This document shows positions 9,054-19,302 of a stretch of 64,000 bases of DNA, one piece after another (position 1 is the stretch's first letter; each line of letters opens with the position of its first letter). The DNA lies in NCBI GenBank assembly GCA_002706685.1, contig PALV01000013.1, forward strand, positions 1 through 64,000. Reading direction: 5' to 3'. Below the pieces are notes generated by a model. It worked only from the letters and a program-made list of their open reading frames with translations, was not told the origin of the DNA and made no database searches. Source of the DNA: Gammaproteobacteria bacterium (GTDB lineage Bacteria; Pseudomonadota; Gammaproteobacteria; Pseudomonadales; Pseudohongiellaceae). The position numbers were made by a program, and so were the translations under genes.

Positions 9054-10364
9054 ATGACTGAATCACACGTACCCCACCACGACCCCAAACGCTCTGCTGC
9101 CCTGTTCGAAGAAGCTCAACAGTATATCCCCGGTGGCGTTAATTCACCGGTCCGGGCATTCCGCGGTGTGGGCGGCACGCCACTCTTTTTCAGTGGCGGA
9201 CAGGGTGCTTACCTGATAGACGAAGACGAAAACCGTTACGTAGACTTTGTTGGCGCCTGGGGCCCCATGATTCTCGGCCATTGCCATCCGTCCGTCATTC
9301 AGGCACTGCAGCTGCAGCTGAACAAGGGCCTCGGATATGGGGCCTCAACAGCAGCGGAAGTAGAGATCGCCAAAACCATCTGCAAGCTGGTTCCGTCCAT
9401 AGAAAAGGTCCGCCTGGTAACCTCCGGTACAGAGGCAACCATGAGCGCCATTCGCCTGGCACGCGGTTACACCCGCCGCGACAAGGTGGTCAAGTTTGAG
9501 GGCTGCTATCATGGCCATGTTGACGGATTGCTGGTCAAAGCCGGTTCAGGGGCACTGACACTTGGCGAGCCTGACTCTTTGGGTGTGCCGACATCGTACA
9601 CAGATCAGACCTTTGTGCTGACCTACAATGATATCGACGGGATGCGCGAGTTATTCGATCAACGGGGCGAGGAAATTGCCTGCGTCATTGTGGAGCCAGT
9701 AGCCGGCAACATGAACCTGGTACCACCAGTGCCCGGATTCCTGGAGGCGATGCGCGAGCTTTGCACCAAGTATGGCGCAGTGCTGATATTTGATGAAGTC
9801 ATGACTGGATTCAGAACCGCACTGGGTGGAGCCCAGTCGGTTTATGGTGTGACACCCGACCTGACTACATTGGGCAAAGTTATTGGCGGAGGCTTGCCGG
9901 TGGGCGCTTTCGGTGGCAAGGCCGAGATCATGAATTGTATTGCTCCACTCGGTGGAGTTTACCAGGCCGGCACACTGGCGGGCAGCCCGCTCGCAGTGGC
10001 GGCTGGCCTGGCCATGCTGACAGAGATCCAGCGACCCGGTTTCCATGACCAGCTGACCGCACGCACCGCGCAGATGCTGGCCGGCCTCCAGGAACTGGCA
10101 GACGCCGCTGGCATACCCTTCACAACCAATCAGGTGGGAGGCATGTTTGGATGTTTCTTCTCGGAGGAAGAGCAGGTAACACGTTTCGACCAGGTCATGG
10201 CCTGCAACGTGGAGCAATTCAAGCGCTACTTCCATTTGATGCTGGAAAATAACATCTACCTGGCGCCATCTGCTTTTGAAGCTGGTTTTGTTTCAGCTGC
10301 GCATGGCGACAAAGAAATCGAACTGACTCTGGCAGCTGCCAAAAAAGCTTTTGCCGCTCTGTGA
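9054..10364 (+). CDS. hemL: Glutamate-1-semialdehyde 2,1-aminomutase
   Basis: PLP enzyme that converts glutamate-1-semialdehyde to 5-aminolevulinate, the committed step of the C5 heme pathway. Motifs include [19 protein letters not shown] at the N-terminus, [20 protein letters not shown] [17 protein letters not shown] near 125, the DEVMTGFR cofactor aspartate near 245, and the PLP lysine in [17 protein letters not shown] near 275. Length 436 aa is typical. It lies directly after thiE, as in many Pseudomonas relatives. Confidence 0.96.
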   Translation: MTESHVPHHDPKRSAALFEEAQQYIPGGVNSPVRAFRGVGGTPLFFSGGQGAYLIDEDENRYVDFVGAWGPMILGHCHPSVIQALQLQLNKGLGYGASTAAEVEIAKTICKLVPSIEKVRLVTSGTEATMSAIRLARGYTRRDKVVKFEGCYHGHVDGLLVKAGSGALTLGEPDSLGVPTSYTDQTFVLTYNDIDGMRELFDQRGEEIACVIVEPVAGNMNLVPPVPGFLEAMRELCTKYGAVLIFDEVMTGFRTALGGAQSVYGVTPDLTTLGKVIGGGLPVGAFGGKAEIMNCIAPLGGVYQAGTLAGSPLAVAAGLAMLTEIQRPGFHDQLTARTAQMLAGLQELADAAGIPFTTNQVGGMFGCFFSEEEQVTRFDQVMACNVEQFKRYFHLMLENNIYLAPSAFEAGFVSAAHGDKEIELTLAAAKKAFAAL

Positions 10365-10394
10365 CACATCAGGAACCAAAATCAGGAACTATCA

Positions 10395-11390
10395 ATGACA
10401 ACATATGACGTGTACGGCATCGGCAATGCGCTGGTCGACAAAGAATTCGAAGTAGACGACAACTTTTTTGTCGAAGCAGGTATCGAGAAAGGCTTCATGA
10501 CACTGATGGATGAGCACCCCCAGCAGGTCATTCTGGACCTGCTGAGCCAGCGCTATCCGTTGAAAAAGCAGGCCGGTGGCGGTTCCGCTGCCAACACGCT
10601 ATACGCCGTAAGCCAGTTTGGTGGTAAAACATTCTATGCCTGCAAAGTAGCCAATGATGAGACAGGCGACTTTTACGTAAGCGCCCTTGGCGACCATAAC
10701 ATCAGCACCAATCTGGGCGCTCAGCGCGAACCTGGTATGACTGGCCGCTGCCTGGTCATGGTGACACCTGATGCTGAACGGACCATGCTGACACACCTGG
10801 GCATCTCATCGCAGGTCTCCCCGTCAGACGTTCAGGAAGAAATCGTGGCTCAGGCCAAATTCGTATATATCGAGGGTTATCTGGTTACATCTGATTCGGC
10901 GCGCGCGGCTGCAAAAAAACTGAAGGCCTGCGCAGAGCAGCATGGCGTCAAGACGGCATTGACCTTCTCCGATCCTGCGATGGTCGAGTATTTTAAAGAT
11001 GGGGTTAATGAAGTGCTTGGTGATGGCGTCGACCTGCTGTTCTGCAATGAGCAGGAGGCCAAGATCTGGGCCGACGAAGACGATTTCGAAAAAGCCTGTA
11101 AAAAAATTGCCACAGTGGCCACTAGCTTTGTGATTACACGTGGTGCCAGAGGCGCGTTATTATTCGATGGTCAGAATTACATTGATATTGCGCCACACAG
11201 CGTCAAGGCGGTGGACACAAACGGGGCGGGAGACATGTTTTCCGGTGCATTTCTTTATGGCATCACACAGGGCATGTCATTCCAGAAAGCCGGTGAACTT
11301 GCCAGTCTGGCATCAGCAACGGTGGTCACTGAGTTCGGCCCACGACTGGATCCGGAGCAGCACTTACGCTTGCTGGAGAAGTTGAACTAG
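10395..11390 (+). CDS. PfkB-family carbohydrate/adenosine kinase
   Basis: Ribokinase-superfamily kinase of 331 aa. The N-terminus VYGIGNALVDKEFEVDD, the double-glycine GGGSAANTLYAVSQFGG near residue 60 and the catalytic/anion-hole motif DTNGAGDMFSGAFLYG near 270 are clear. Bacterial members of this subgroup are often labelled adenosine kinase, but sugar specificity cannot be read from the sequence. It sits 30 bp after hemL in the same direction and is probably the last gene of that run. A strong GC-rich hairpin follows. Confidence 0.85.
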   Translation: MTTYDVYGIGNALVDKEFEVDDNFFVEAGIEKGFMTLMDEHPQQVILDLLSQRYPLKKQAGGGSAANTLYAVSQFGGKTFYACKVANDETGDFYVSALGDHNISTNLGAQREPGMTGRCLVMVTPDAERTMLTHLGISSQVSPSDVQEEIVAQAKFVYIEGYLVTSDSARAAAKKLKACAEQHGVKTALTFSDPAMVEYFKDGVNEVLGDGVDLLFCNEQEAKIWADEDDFEKACKKIATVATSFVITRGARGALLFDGQNYIDIAPHSVKAVDTNGAGDMFSGAFLYGITQGMSFQKAGELASLASATVVTEFGPRLDPEQHLRLLEKLN

Positions 11391-11436
11391 GACTTGTTTT
11401 CAGCGGGCCACTGAGTGTAGGCCCGGATGGCAACTT

Positions 11437-11472
11437 GCCCGGCCCTGCAGGCGTTTAGCCAGCGGGCCGGGC
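11437..11472. terminator. GC-rich hairpin between convergent pfkB-type kinase and dnaJ
   Basis: GCCCGGCCC (11437-11445) pairs perfectly with GGGCCGGGC (11464-11472) across an 18-nt loop, in the 96-bp gap between convergent genes. No T-run follows on either strand, so it is only a candidate bidirectional or Rho-assisted terminator. Confidence 0.4.
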
Positions 11473-11486
11473 AGCACAGTCACGAT

Positions 11487-12611
11487 TCAGGCACGAAGAT
11501 CGTCGACGAACTTCTTCACACCATCAAACCAACTGGTTTTCTTTGGAGACTGCTGACCTTCGGTATCTCCGATGGTCTGGAACTCCTGCAGCAATTCTTT
11601 CTGGCGGCGCGTCAGTTTGACTGGCGTTTCCACCACAACCCGACACAGCAGGTCGCCCGGGCCACCACCTCTGACAGAACTGACGCCCTTGCCACGCAGA
11701 CGGAATAATTTCCCGGTTTGTGTCTCGGCAGGAATTTTCAGTTTGACACGGCCATCGAGAGTCGGGACTTCAAGTTCCCCGCCCAGAGCCGCGTCAACGA
11801 AACTGATCGGAATTTCGCAGTGCAGGTCTCGGCCTTCACGCACAAATATCTTGTGAGGGCGCATGTGAATCTGCACGTACAGGTCGCCGGGAGGTCCTCC
11901 GTTTACACCGGCCTGACCTTCGCCGGTGAGCCGGATTCGGTCACCCTCATCCACGCCCGCAGGCACTTTAACCGAGAGAGTCTTCTGCTCTTCAACCTGA
12001 CCGCGGCCGTGGCAGGAGTTACAGGGATCCTTGATCTGCTTGCCACTGCCATGACAGCGTGGACAGGTCTGCTGCACAGAGAAAAATCCCTGCTGCATTC
12101 GAACCTGACCCAGGCCGTTACAGGTTGAACAGTCAACGGGCGCCGAACCTTTTTTGGCGCCTGTGCCGTCACAGCTATCACAGGTGACCGCGGTTGGGAT
12201 GCGAATCTTGACCGTTGTTCCCTTGACGGCGTCTTCCAGATTCAGCTCCAGGTTGTAGCGCAGATCCGAGCCCTTGCGGACACCGCTGCGGCCGCCACCA
12301 GCGCGGCCGCCTCCACCAAAGATGTCTCCAAAGATATCACTGAAGATATCACCGAAATCACCGGCTCCATGAGCACCACCCTGCTGGTTAACACCAGCGT
12401 GCCCGTACTGGTCGTAGCGGGCACGTTTATCCGGGTCGGACAGCACCTCGAATGCTTCGTTGGCCTGTTTAAATAGCTCTTCCGACTCTTTGTTGCCGGC
12501 ATTCCTGTCAGGGTGATGCTTCATGGCAACGCGCCGGTAGGCCTTTTTAATATCGGCCTCCGACGCATCGCGGGCTACACCCAGTACTTCGTAATAATCT
12601 TTTTTCGACAT
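11487..12611 (-). CDS. dnaJ: Chaperone protein DnaJ
   Basis: Type I Hsp40 co-chaperone that stimulates DnaK ATP hydrolysis and presents substrates. The J domain spans residues 1-70 with the HPD motif (MKHHPDRN). It is followed by a Gly/Phe-rich linker ([16 protein letters not shown]), four CxxCxGxG zinc repeats at about 145-210 ([34 protein letters not shown]) and the C-terminal substrate domain. At 374 aa it is complete. It is 18 bp downstream of dnaK in the same operon. Confidence 0.97.
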   Translation of the reverse strand: MSKKDYYEVLGVARDASEADIKKAYRRVAMKHHPDRNAGNKESEELFKQANEAFEVLSDPDKRARYDQYGHAGVNQQGGAHGAGDFGDIFSDIFGDIFGGGGRAGGGRSGVRKGSDLRYNLELNLEDAVKGTTVKIRIPTAVTCDSCDGTGAKKGSAPVDCSTCNGLGQVRMQQGFFSVQQTCPRCHGSGKQIKDPCNSCHGRGQVEEQKTLSVKVPAGVDEGDRIRLTGEGQAGVNGGPPGDLYVQIHMRPHKIFVREGRDLHCEIPISFVDAALGGELEVPTLDGRVKLKIPAETQTGKLFRLRGKGVSSVRGGGPGDLLCRVVVETPVKLTRRQKELLQEFQTIGDTEGQQSPKKTSWFDGVKKFVDDLRA

Positions 12612-12629
12612 AGTCCGTCAGCCAGTATT

Positions 12630-14564
12630 TTATTTGTCGTCCTTCACTTCCTCGAATTCCGCATCCACTGCGTCATCCGCGCCTGCGGACTTGTCGTTGG
12701 CTCCGGCGTCATCAGCGCCAGCACCCTCGGCTCCGGCGGCACCCTGTTGCTCAGCGTACATCTTCTGAGCCAGGCCTGATGATGCTTCGGTCAAGGCTTT
12801 GGTCTTTTCCTCGATCTGCTCAAGCTCGCCAGCTTTCATGGCCTCTTCCAGATCGTTGATGGCAGACTCAATCTTGGCCTTTTCATCAGCGTCCACCTTG
12901 TCACCGGCATCAGCAAGTGTTTTGCGGGTGGCATGGATCAGACCATCGGCTGTATTGCGGGCTGTCACCAGTTGCTCAAACTTCTTGTCTTCCGCTGCGT
13001 TAGCTTCGGCATCCTTGACCATACGCTCGATCTCTTCGTCGGTCAGACCGCTGGACGCCTTGATGACAATCGACTGTTCTTTGCCCGTCGCCTTGTCTTT
13101 GGCAGATACGTTCAGAATACCGTTGGCATCGAGGTCGAATGCTACTTCAATCTGTGGCATGCCACGCGGTGCCGGCGGGATATCGCTCAGGTCGAAACGG
13201 CCCAGAGACTTGTTCTGGTTAGCCTGCTTGCGCTCACCCTGCACGACGTGAATGGTCACCGCAGTCTGGTTGTCGTCCGCCGTCGAGAAGACCTGTGTCT
13301 TCTTGGTGGGGATCGTTGTGTTCTTATCGATCAACACACTGGTTACACCGCCCAGTGTTTCGATACCCAGAGACAGCGGAGTTACGTCCAGCAACAGTAC
13401 GTCATTCACTTCGCCTGACAGTACGGCAGCCTGAATTGCGGCGCCCATCGCAACCGCCTCATCCGGGTTAACGTCACGACGTGCTTCCTTGCCGAAAAAG
13501 TCAGCGACTTTTTTCTGCACAAGAGGCATACGTGTCTGACCACCCACCAGAATGACGTCGTTGATTTTGCCAACATCCAGACCAGCGTCTTTCAGTGCGA
13601 TACGAACCGGCTCCAGTGTGCGCTCAACCAGCGCTTCCACCAGTGATTCGAACTTGGCACGGGTCAGCTTTTGCACAAGGTGCTTGGGACCTGATGCATC
13701 AGCAGTAATGTAAGGCAGATTCACCTCTGTCTGCTGTGACGATGACAGCTCGATCTTGGCTTTCTCAGCAGCTTCTTTCAGACGCTGCAGTGCCAGCGGA
13801 TCGCTGCGCAAATCCATGCCGGACTCTTTCTTGAACTCATCCGCCAGGTAGTCGATCAGACGCAGGTCGAAATCCTCACCACCGAGGAAGGTATCGCCAT
13901 TGGTCGACAGTACCTCGAAGGTATGTTCACCATCTGTTTCGGCAATTTCGATGATGGATATATCAAACGTACCACCACCCAGGTCGTATACTGCAATGGT
14001 GCTGTCGCCGGACTTCTTGTCCATACCATAAGCCAGCGCCGCTGCGGTCGGCTCATTGATGATGCGCTTGACCTCAAGGCCCGCGATTTTGCCAGCATCC
14101 TTGGTTGCCTGGCGCTGTGAATCGTTAAAATAGGCAGGCACCGTCACCACCGCCTCAGTGACTGGTTCGCCCAGATAATCCTCAGCAGTCTTTTTCATCT
14201 TTTTCAGCACTTGGGCTGAAATCTGGGGCGGTGACATGTTGTTGTCGTTCACACGAACCCAGGCATCACCATTATCTGCCTTGGTAATTTCGTAAGGCAC
14301 CATCTTGATGTCTTTCTGAACAACTTCGTCTTTAAACTGCCGGCCAATCAATCGCTTGATGGCAAACAGCGTATTTTTGGGGTTGGTGACCGACTGGCGC
14401 TTGGCGGGCTGACCCACCAGCGTTTCGCCATCTTTAGTGTAGGCGATGACGGACGGCGTTGTACGATCCCCTTCCGCATTCTCAATGACCTTGGCCTTGC
14501 CGCCTTCCATAATGGAGACACAGGAGTTGGTTGTACCGAGGTCAATACCGATTATCTTGCCCAT
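12630..14564 (-). CDS. dnaK: Chaperone protein DnaK (Hsp70)
   Basis: ATP-dependent Hsp70 chaperone. The N-terminal [13 protein letters not shown] phosphate-1 motif, [13 protein letters not shown] phosphate-2 motif, the EEVDLPPAPRG-type linker region ([14 protein letters not shown]) and a C-terminal lid ending in an acidic tail ([12 protein letters not shown]) are all visible. The frame is open to 14633, but the real start is the ATG at 14564, which has an AGAGGA ribosome site and gives the canonical N-terminus; this yields 644 aa. It lies 85 bp after grpE, and the heat-shock promoter upstream of grpE probably drives the set. Confidence 0.97.
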   Translation of the reverse strand: MGKIIGIDLGTTNSCVSIMEGGKAKVIENAEGDRTTPSVIAYTKDGETLVGQPAKRQSVTNPKNTLFAIKRLIGRQFKDEVVQKDIKMVPYEITKADNGDAWVRVNDNNMSPPQISAQVLKKMKKTAEDYLGEPVTEAVVTVPAYFNDSQRQATKDAGKIAGLEVKRIINEPTAAALAYGMDKKSGDSTIAVYDLGGGTFDISIIEIAETDGEHTFEVLSTNGDTFLGGEDFDLRLIDYLADEFKKESGMDLRSDPLALQRLKEAAEKAKIELSSSQQTEVNLPYITADASGPKHLVQKLTRAKFESLVEALVERTLEPVRIALKDAGLDVGKINDVILVGGQTRMPLVQKKVADFFGKEARRDVNPDEAVAMGAAIQAAVLSGEVNDVLLLDVTPLSLGIETLGGVTSVLIDKNTTIPTKKTQVFSTADDNQTAVTIHVVQGERKQANQNKSLGRFDLSDIPPAPRGMPQIEVAFDLDANGILNVSAKDKATGKEQSIVIKASSGLTDEEIERMVKDAEANAAEDKKFEQLVTARNTADGLIHATRKTLADAGDKVDADEKAKIESAINDLEEAMKAGELEQIEEKTKALTEASSGLAQKMYAEQQGAAGAEGAGADDAGANDKSAGADDAVDAEFEEVKDDK

Positions 14565-14649
14565 AATATCCTCTCCAGAAAACCTTTGATTTCTATATTG
14601 GTTCACAGCCGCTGATTTCAAGGGCTGCAGCAAATTTATTTAAGCCCGT

Positions 14650-15321
14650 TCAGGCTTTGACGCTGACGCCATCGTGACCGCCAGCGCCTGATGGCGCCTT
14701 GGCGACCATGACCATGGCAGGGCGCAGCACGCGACCATTGAGTGTGTAACCTTTCTGCATAACCGCTACCACGGAATCGGGCTCTGCCGTATCGCTCTCC
14801 ATCATGCCCATGGCCTGATGGAATTCAGGGTTGAAGGGCTCACCCACCGGATCCAGCGCCGATACATTGAACTTCTGCAGACAGTTGGTGAAGCTCTTCA
14901 GCGTCAGCTCCACACCCTGCTTGAGTGCCGTTACCAGCTCATCATCCTTGTCCGCTGCCGCCTGCAGCGCACGCTCCAGATTGTCAATGACAGGCAACAG
15001 TTCAGAGACCAGCTTCTCCTGGCCATATTTGTGCGCTCGCTCTACATCCTGTTCGGCCCGGCGCCGAATATTTTGCATGTCAGCATGCAGGCGCAGAACT
15101 TCGCTTTGATGAGCCGCCATTGTCTCCTCCGCCTCTGCCAGGCGGTCCAGTGCCTGCTGCAGGGTCAGCCCGTCATTACCGGCCGCATCCTGCTTGTCTG
15201 CGGAGGCTTCTTGTGCGCCATCAGACTCAGTGCCGGCAGCCTGCTCGACGCCCTCGTCATTCGGCTGCAAGTTTTCTTCCTTTGTATCCTGCTTGTTGGT
15301 TTCAGGCGTTTGCTCACTCAT
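14650..15321 (-). CDS. grpE: Nucleotide exchange factor GrpE
   Basis: Releases ADP from DnaK. The 223 aa protein has an acidic, disordered N-terminal 60 residues ([18 protein letters not shown]), a long helical stretch ([24 protein letters not shown]), and the family signature [13 protein letters not shown] with [18 protein letters not shown] at the end. It is the first gene of grpE-dnaK-dnaJ and is divergent from recN, an arrangement common in gammaproteobacteria. Confidence 0.96.
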   Translation of the reverse strand: MSEQTPETNKQDTKEENLQPNDEGVEQAAGTESDGAQEASADKQDAAGNDGLTLQQALDRLAEAEETMAAHQSEVLRLHADMQNIRRRAEQDVERAHKYGQEKLVSELLPVIDNLERALQAAADKDDELVTALKQGVELTLKSFTNCLQKFNVSALDPVGEPFNPEFHQAMGMMESDTAEPDSVVAVMQKGYTLNGRVLRPAMVMVAKAPSGAGGHDGVSVKA

Positions 15322-15396
15322 ATCTATGCAACCTCAATCCTCTGCAATCTTGATTCTGTAGCTCATCGAATTTCTGCCACGCGGGCTATCTGCTCA

Positions 15397-15424
15397 ATAT
15401 GGGGGCGTCGTGATATGATTCAAG
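15397..15424 (-). promoter_or_regulatory. Sigma-32 heat-shock promoter of grpE-dnaK-dnaJ
   Basis: On the minus strand CTTGAAT (15418-15424) and CCCCATAT (15397-15404) are separated by 13 bp, close to the RpoH consensus CTTGAAA-N11-16-CCCCATNT. The -10 box ends 75 bp before the grpE start. The location and match make a heat-shock promoter very likely. Confidence 0.8.
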
Positions 15425-15456
15425 GCATCAACACAGCGATTTTTCAAACCAGGCAC

Positions 15457-15462
15457 TATAAT
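15457..15462 (+). promoter_or_regulatory. recN -10 box, possibly leaderless transcript
   Basis: TATAAT lies nine bases before the recN ATG with no ribosome site in between, so transcription would begin at or within two bases of the start codon. No good -35 box and no LexA operator (CTGT-N8-ACAG) were found nearby, although recN is an SOS gene in E. coli. Confidence 0.5.
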
Positions 15463-15470
15463 CAAATTAA

Positions 15471-17162
15471 ATGCTGATACTTCTGTCCATACGCAACTAC
15501 GCCATCGCCGAGAGCCTGGATATTGAACTGTCGGCGGGCATGACCGCCATTACCGGCGAAACCGGCGCCGGCAAGTCAATCATCCTGGGGGCCATGAGTC
15601 TGATCCTCGGCGATCGTGCCGACCGCGACGCAGTTCGCAGCGGCTGCGACCGTGCCGATATCACAGCCGAGTTTGATGTCTCCCGACTGACGGCAGCGCG
15701 CCAATGGCTGGCGGACAACGCTCTGGATTCGGACCATCCGGACCAGTGCCTTATCCGGCGCAGCGTATCAGCCGATGGGCGCTCAAGAGCATGGATCAAT
15801 GGGGCGCCTGTAACCCTGCAGTCGCTAGCCGAACTCGGCGCTCTGCTGATGGACATACACAGCCAGCATGAGCATCACTCTCTGCTCAAGAAGGCTACCC
15901 ATCAGCAGCTGCTGGATGATTACGCCGGCCATACGCCAGCAACGACCAGGCTGCGCGAACTGGCAGAGCAGTGGCGCCAGACCCATAAAGAGCTGGAGAG
16001 CCTTCTGAATGACAGTAATGAACAGTCTGCTCAACTTGAACTTGCCCGATACCAACTGGAAGAGCTGGACCAACTGAACCTGCAGGACGGCGAGCTGGAC
16101 AGCCTCGACCAGGAACTTGATGAGTTAACTCACGCCGAATCGCGCCTGGCCAAGCTGCAGGCGCTGCTTCAGCTATGTCGAGAGGATGACGAAGCCAATA
16201 TTGTGCAGATGCTTCAGCACAGCCAGGCACTGGCCGCCGAATGCGGGCAGAGCAGCGCACTGCAGAATATTCAGGACATGCTCAGCACAGCCCTGATACA
16301 GGTTGAAGAGGCCGCCAGTGAGATAAACCGTCATCTGGACAGTATTGAGATCAACCCCGAACGACTGAATGAAGTAAACGAACGGCTTGGACAGATTCAT
16401 CAACTTGCGCGCAAACATAAAGTCAGACCCGAGTCGCTGGTCGAGATGCGGGCACAGCTGCAGCAACAACTTCAATCTCAGGCAAGCAGCGCCGAAGCAA
16501 TCACTCACTTACAGGAAGCAGCCGACCGCCTGCAGCGCGAGTGGCAGGATCAGGCCAGCCAGATTAGCGCCGCGCGCTCAAAGGCAGCCGACCTTCTTTC
16601 CGAGGCCGTCAATCAGCAGCTGGCTGCACTTGCCATGCCAGACGCCAGGCTTTCAGTGGAGCTGGTCGCACAGGACAGCGCCCACCCACAGCCCTTCGGC
16701 CTGGAACAGGCGGAGTTTCTGATCAGCACCAACACCGGGCAGTCTGCCAAACCTCTGGCCAAGATTGCCTCGGGAGGCGAGTTGTCTCGTATCAGCCTGG
16801 CCATTCAGGTAATCACGGCGATGACGTCGGACACACCAACACTGGTATTCGACGAGGTCGACGTAGGCATTGGTGGCTCTGTCGCACGGACCGTTGGCAG
16901 ACTGCTCAAGCAACTCGGAGCGCGCAGTCAGGTATTGTGCGTGACCCACCAGCCGCTGGTTGCCAGCCAGGCCAATCAACACCTGTTTGTCAGCAAGCAG
17001 ACACAAGGCAATCAGACACAATCGAGTGTCTCGCTGCTGGAAAAAGAGGACAGATTAACGGAAATTGCCAGAATGCTGGGCGGCGACAGCGGCTCAAAGG
17101 GCCGGCCCAGCGAAGAGTCGCTGGCCCATGCACGGGAACTGACGGCTATCAGTACCAGTTGA
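15471..17162 (+). CDS. recN: DNA repair protein RecN
   Basis: SMC-like ATPase that acts in double-strand break repair. It has the Walker A GETGAGKSIILGAM near residue 28, a long coiled-coil middle (residues about 150-360, rich in LEQL/ELEELDQL heptads), the signature KIASGGELSRISLAI near 430 and Walker B TLVFDEVDVGIGGSVA near 465. At 563 aa it is full length. Its stop is 20 bp from the convergent fur stop. Confidence 0.96.
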   Translation: MLILLSIRNYAIAESLDIELSAGMTAITGETGAGKSIILGAMSLILGDRADRDAVRSGCDRADITAEFDVSRLTAARQWLADNALDSDHPDQCLIRRSVSADGRSRAWINGAPVTLQSLAELGALLMDIHSQHEHHSLLKKATHQQLLDDYAGHTPATTRLRELAEQWRQTHKELESLLNDSNEQSAQLELARYQLEELDQLNLQDGELDSLDQELDELTHAESRLAKLQALLQLCREDDEANIVQMLQHSQALAAECGQSSALQNIQDMLSTALIQVEEAASEINRHLDSIEINPERLNEVNERLGQIHQLARKHKVRPESLVEMRAQLQQQLQSQASSAEAITHLQEAADRLQREWQDQASQISAARSKAADLLSEAVNQQLAALAMPDARLSVELVAQDSAHPQPFGLEQAEFLISTNTGQSAKPLAKIASGGELSRISLAIQVITAMTSDTPTLVFDEVDVGIGGSVARTVGRLLKQLGARSQVLCVTHQPLVASQANQHLFVSKQTQGNQTQSSVSLLEKEDRLTEIARMLGGDSGSKGRPSEESLAHARELTAISTS

Positions 17163-17181
17163 AAGAATCGTTAGGCAGATA

Positions 17182-17604
17182 TCAGGCAGAACGCTGACAC
17201 TCAGAGCATATGCCGTACAGGTAGAGGCTGTGATCGGTTATTTCGAAGCCAAATTCAGCGGCAATCTTGTCCTGCCGATCCTCAATGACCTCATCAAAAA
17301 ACTCTTCCACACGTCCACACTTGTTGCAGACCAGGTGGTCATGGTGCTCGGCTGTGTGAAGTTCGAAAACAGAATGTCCGCCCTCGAAGCGGTGTCGCAT
17401 TACCAGGCCAGCCGATTCGAACTGGGTCAGCACTCGGTACACCGTAGCCAGGCCGACTTCCTCACCAGCTTCAATCAATGCCTTGTAGACATCTTCAGCA
17501 CTCATGTGGCGGGTTTCGGAACTTTCCAGCAATTGCAGAATCTTTACCCTCGGCAATGTGACTTTGAGGCCCGCTTTGCGTAGTTCCTGATTTTCTGAGG
17601 ACAT
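17182..17604 (-). CDS. fur: Ferric uptake regulator Fur
   Basis: Fe(II)-dependent DNA-binding repressor of iron-uptake genes. The winged-helix N-terminus (LRKAGLKVTLPRVKILQLL) is followed by the His/Cys metal-binding dimer domain: HRFEGGHSVFEL, EHHDHLVCNKCGRVEEF and a C-terminal CSECQ. The open frame extends to 17670, but the ATG at 17604 (MSSENQELRKAGLKVT) gives the exact family N-terminus and 140 aa. It is divergent from bamE, as in many gammaproteobacteria. Confidence 0.95.
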   Translation of the reverse strand: MSSENQELRKAGLKVTLPRVKILQLLESSETRHMSAEDVYKALIEAGEEVGLATVYRVLTQFESAGLVMRHRFEGGHSVFELHTAEHHDHLVCNKCGRVEEFFDEVIEDRQDKIAAEFGFEITDHSLYLYGICSECQRSA

Positions 17605-17706
17605 TTTGATTCTCGCACAGTTTTTGGCTAAAGGTGTTATCCTGCCTTGTTTTACCGCAGGCAACTGCATACGCTATTATGCACTCTAATCAGGTGAGTT
17701 AAAAGT

Positions 17707-18138
17707 TTGGACCCGTTATCCATGGTTGATCATATGAATACATCCCGCCATCCAAAATGGCGCTTAGCGCCAATGGCCATCATGGCATGCCTCATCCTGG
17801 GCGCGTGCTCTTCCCTGCCCGTGCCACAGTTCCCGGGGGTCTACAAGATTCCAATCGCACAGGGCAATATCATTACCCAGGAAATGGTTGACCAGCTTGA
17901 GCCTGGCATGACGCCCCGGCAGGTGATCTTTGTCATGGGTTCACCGCTGGTGCGTGATCCATACAATCAGCAGCGCTGGGATTACGTCTACAACTACCAG
18001 CCCGGCGGCGGCGAACGTGGCCAGGAGCGCCTGACACTGTACTTCGAAAACGATGAGCTGGTCCGCTTTGAGGGCGACTTTGAGCCAGGCCCGGATGCTG
18101 CGTGGCACAGTGTCAGCGAAGCCCAGGAAGCTTCCTGA
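17707..18138 (+). CDS. bamE: Outer membrane assembly lipoprotein BamE
   Basis: Lipoprotein subunit of the beta-barrel assembly machine. The lipobox LILGAC places the lipid-modified cysteine at residue 34. The SmpA/OmlA domain has the conserved GNIITQEMVDQLEPGMTPRQV and FVMGSPLVRDPY motifs. The longest frame begins with TTG at 17707, which has a strong AGGTGAG ribosome site eight bases away. The ATG codons at 17722 and 17734 give a more usual signal length but lack a ribosome site, so I keep the TTG. Confidence 0.92.
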   Translation: MDPLSMVDHMNTSRHPKWRLAPMAIMACLILGACSSLPVPQFPGVYKIPIAQGNIITQEMVDQLEPGMTPRQVIFVMGSPLVRDPYNQQRWDYVYNYQPGGGERGQERLTLYFENDELVRFEGDFEPGPDAAWHSVSEAQEAS

Positions 18139-18185
18139 GCATTTCCACCAGCTATCCTAAACCACTCAAGCGAAGGGTTTAATTC

Positions 18186-18665
18186 ATGATCAGCGACATC
18201 GACAAAACGCTTGAACATGCTCAGCAGATCTGTACACAACAGGGTGTGCGGCTAACCGAGAAGCGCCGTCGTGTCCTGCAGGTTGTTCTGGAATCGGCGG
18301 AGCCACTGTCCGCCTATCAGATAGCCGACAACTATAGAGATCACTACGGAAAGACGCTGTCCGTCATGTCTGTGTATCGAATGCTTAACTTCCTCAAGGA
18401 CAATGAGCTGGTCCATCGCCTGGAGACTACCAACCAGTACCTGCCATGTTCACATATCCGCTGCCAGCACGACCACGAGGTACCGCAATTCCTGATCTGC
18501 GACAGCTGCAAGGGTGTAGAGGAAGTAGGTATCCGCAAAGAAATTCTCAGCGAGCTCAGCGCCAATATCAAAGACACCGGATTCACACTGGCCCGCCAGC
18601 AACTTGAATTCAGGGGTATCTGTAGCGCCTGCCAGAGGACTGGCGCTACACTCAAGCTCAACTGA
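18186..18665 (+). CDS. zur: Fur-family transcriptional regulator, Zur-like
   Basis: Second Fur-type regulator, 159 aa, most like the zinc-responsive Zur branch. The helix-turn-helix region (VRLTEKRRRVLQVVLES, SVYRMLNFL) is followed by CSHIRCQHDHEVPQFLICDSCKGVEEV and a terminal CSACQ pair, the structural zinc site. Fur itself lies nearby on the other strand, which argues that this copy senses another metal. The ribosome site AAGGG precedes the ATG. Zinc specificity is inferred, as no zinc transporter genes adjoin it. Confidence 0.78.
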   Translation: MISDIDKTLEHAQQICTQQGVRLTEKRRRVLQVVLESAEPLSAYQIADNYRDHYGKTLSVMSVYRMLNFLKDNELVHRLETTNQYLPCSHIRCQHDHEVPQFLICDSCKGVEEVGIRKEILSELSANIKDTGFTLARQQLEFRGICSACQRTGATLKLN

Positions 18666-18691
18666 AGAGCTGGCTGGGTCAGAAGAACCAG

Positions 18692-19216
18692 TTAAAGAGA
18701 TACACCCGGCGCAGGTGTGGCATTGCTTAACTGGTCCAGTGTTGGCAGCTGCGGAGCAAACTCCCGGTGACAGGTTTCACAGGTCTCAATCAGTTGCCCA
18801 CCTGCACGCTGCATCAAATCTGTATTGCGACTCCGCACCGCATTAACCGCACGGGCACCGTCCTGGCTCAGCTGTTCCGCCAACTCCAGCCAGCGAGGAT
18901 CTGCCGCCAGTTCAGCATCTGCCTGACCCGTGCCTGGGACTTGCAGCAACTCACCACCAAGCTGAACCTGATAGGCGAGATGCTCCAGCTCACGAAAGTC
19001 GCGGTCAGTCTGTGGATTGTTCCAGGTAGCGGACCAGTAAGGATCTGAGGCCTTATTGATCAGGGCAACCTTGATTGCATCAAATGCAACCGGCAACTGG
19101 TTGACCACCGTATTGCCACCGCCATCACCACCGCCGCCACAAGCGCTCAGTGTGGCCATCAGGGCAATCGCTGCCAAGGTTTTACCTGCAAGCTTTGCAT
19201 TATTATCGTGCCGCAT
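18692..19216 (-). CDS. Cytochrome c'-like lipoprotein
   Basis: Predicted lipoprotein of 174 aa. The signal peptide ends in the lipobox LSAC at about residue 26, followed by a glycine-rich tether (GGGGDGGGN). The rest is helical, and a single heme-attachment motif CETCH lies near residue 148, close to the C-terminus, as in four-helix cytochromes c'. The family cannot be named with certainty and its electron partner is unknown. It converges with zur, with 26 bp between stops. Confidence 0.65.
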   Translation of the reverse strand: MRHDNNAKLAGKTLAAIALMATLSACGGGGDGGGNTVVNQLPVAFDAIKVALINKASDPYWSATWNNPQTDRDFRELEHLAYQVQLGGELLQVPGTGQADAELAADPRWLELAEQLSQDGARAVNAVRSRNTDLMQRAGGQLIETCETCHREFAPQLPTLDQLSNATPAPGVSL

Positions 19217-19302
19217 TTGCCAACTCCTGTCAGTTTAGGTTCAATCAGTCAAACCAATGCTATGCGTAACACGCGAGCATTACAACCATTCCCCAGCCGC
19301 CC

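Noticed and set aside
12513..13434. Several plus-strand frames opposite dnaK and dnaJ
   Set aside because: Antisense shadows of highly conserved chaperone genes, without ribosome sites or recognisable domains.
15322..15470. LexA operator for recN
   Set aside because: No CTGT-N8-ACAG dyad is present in the region.
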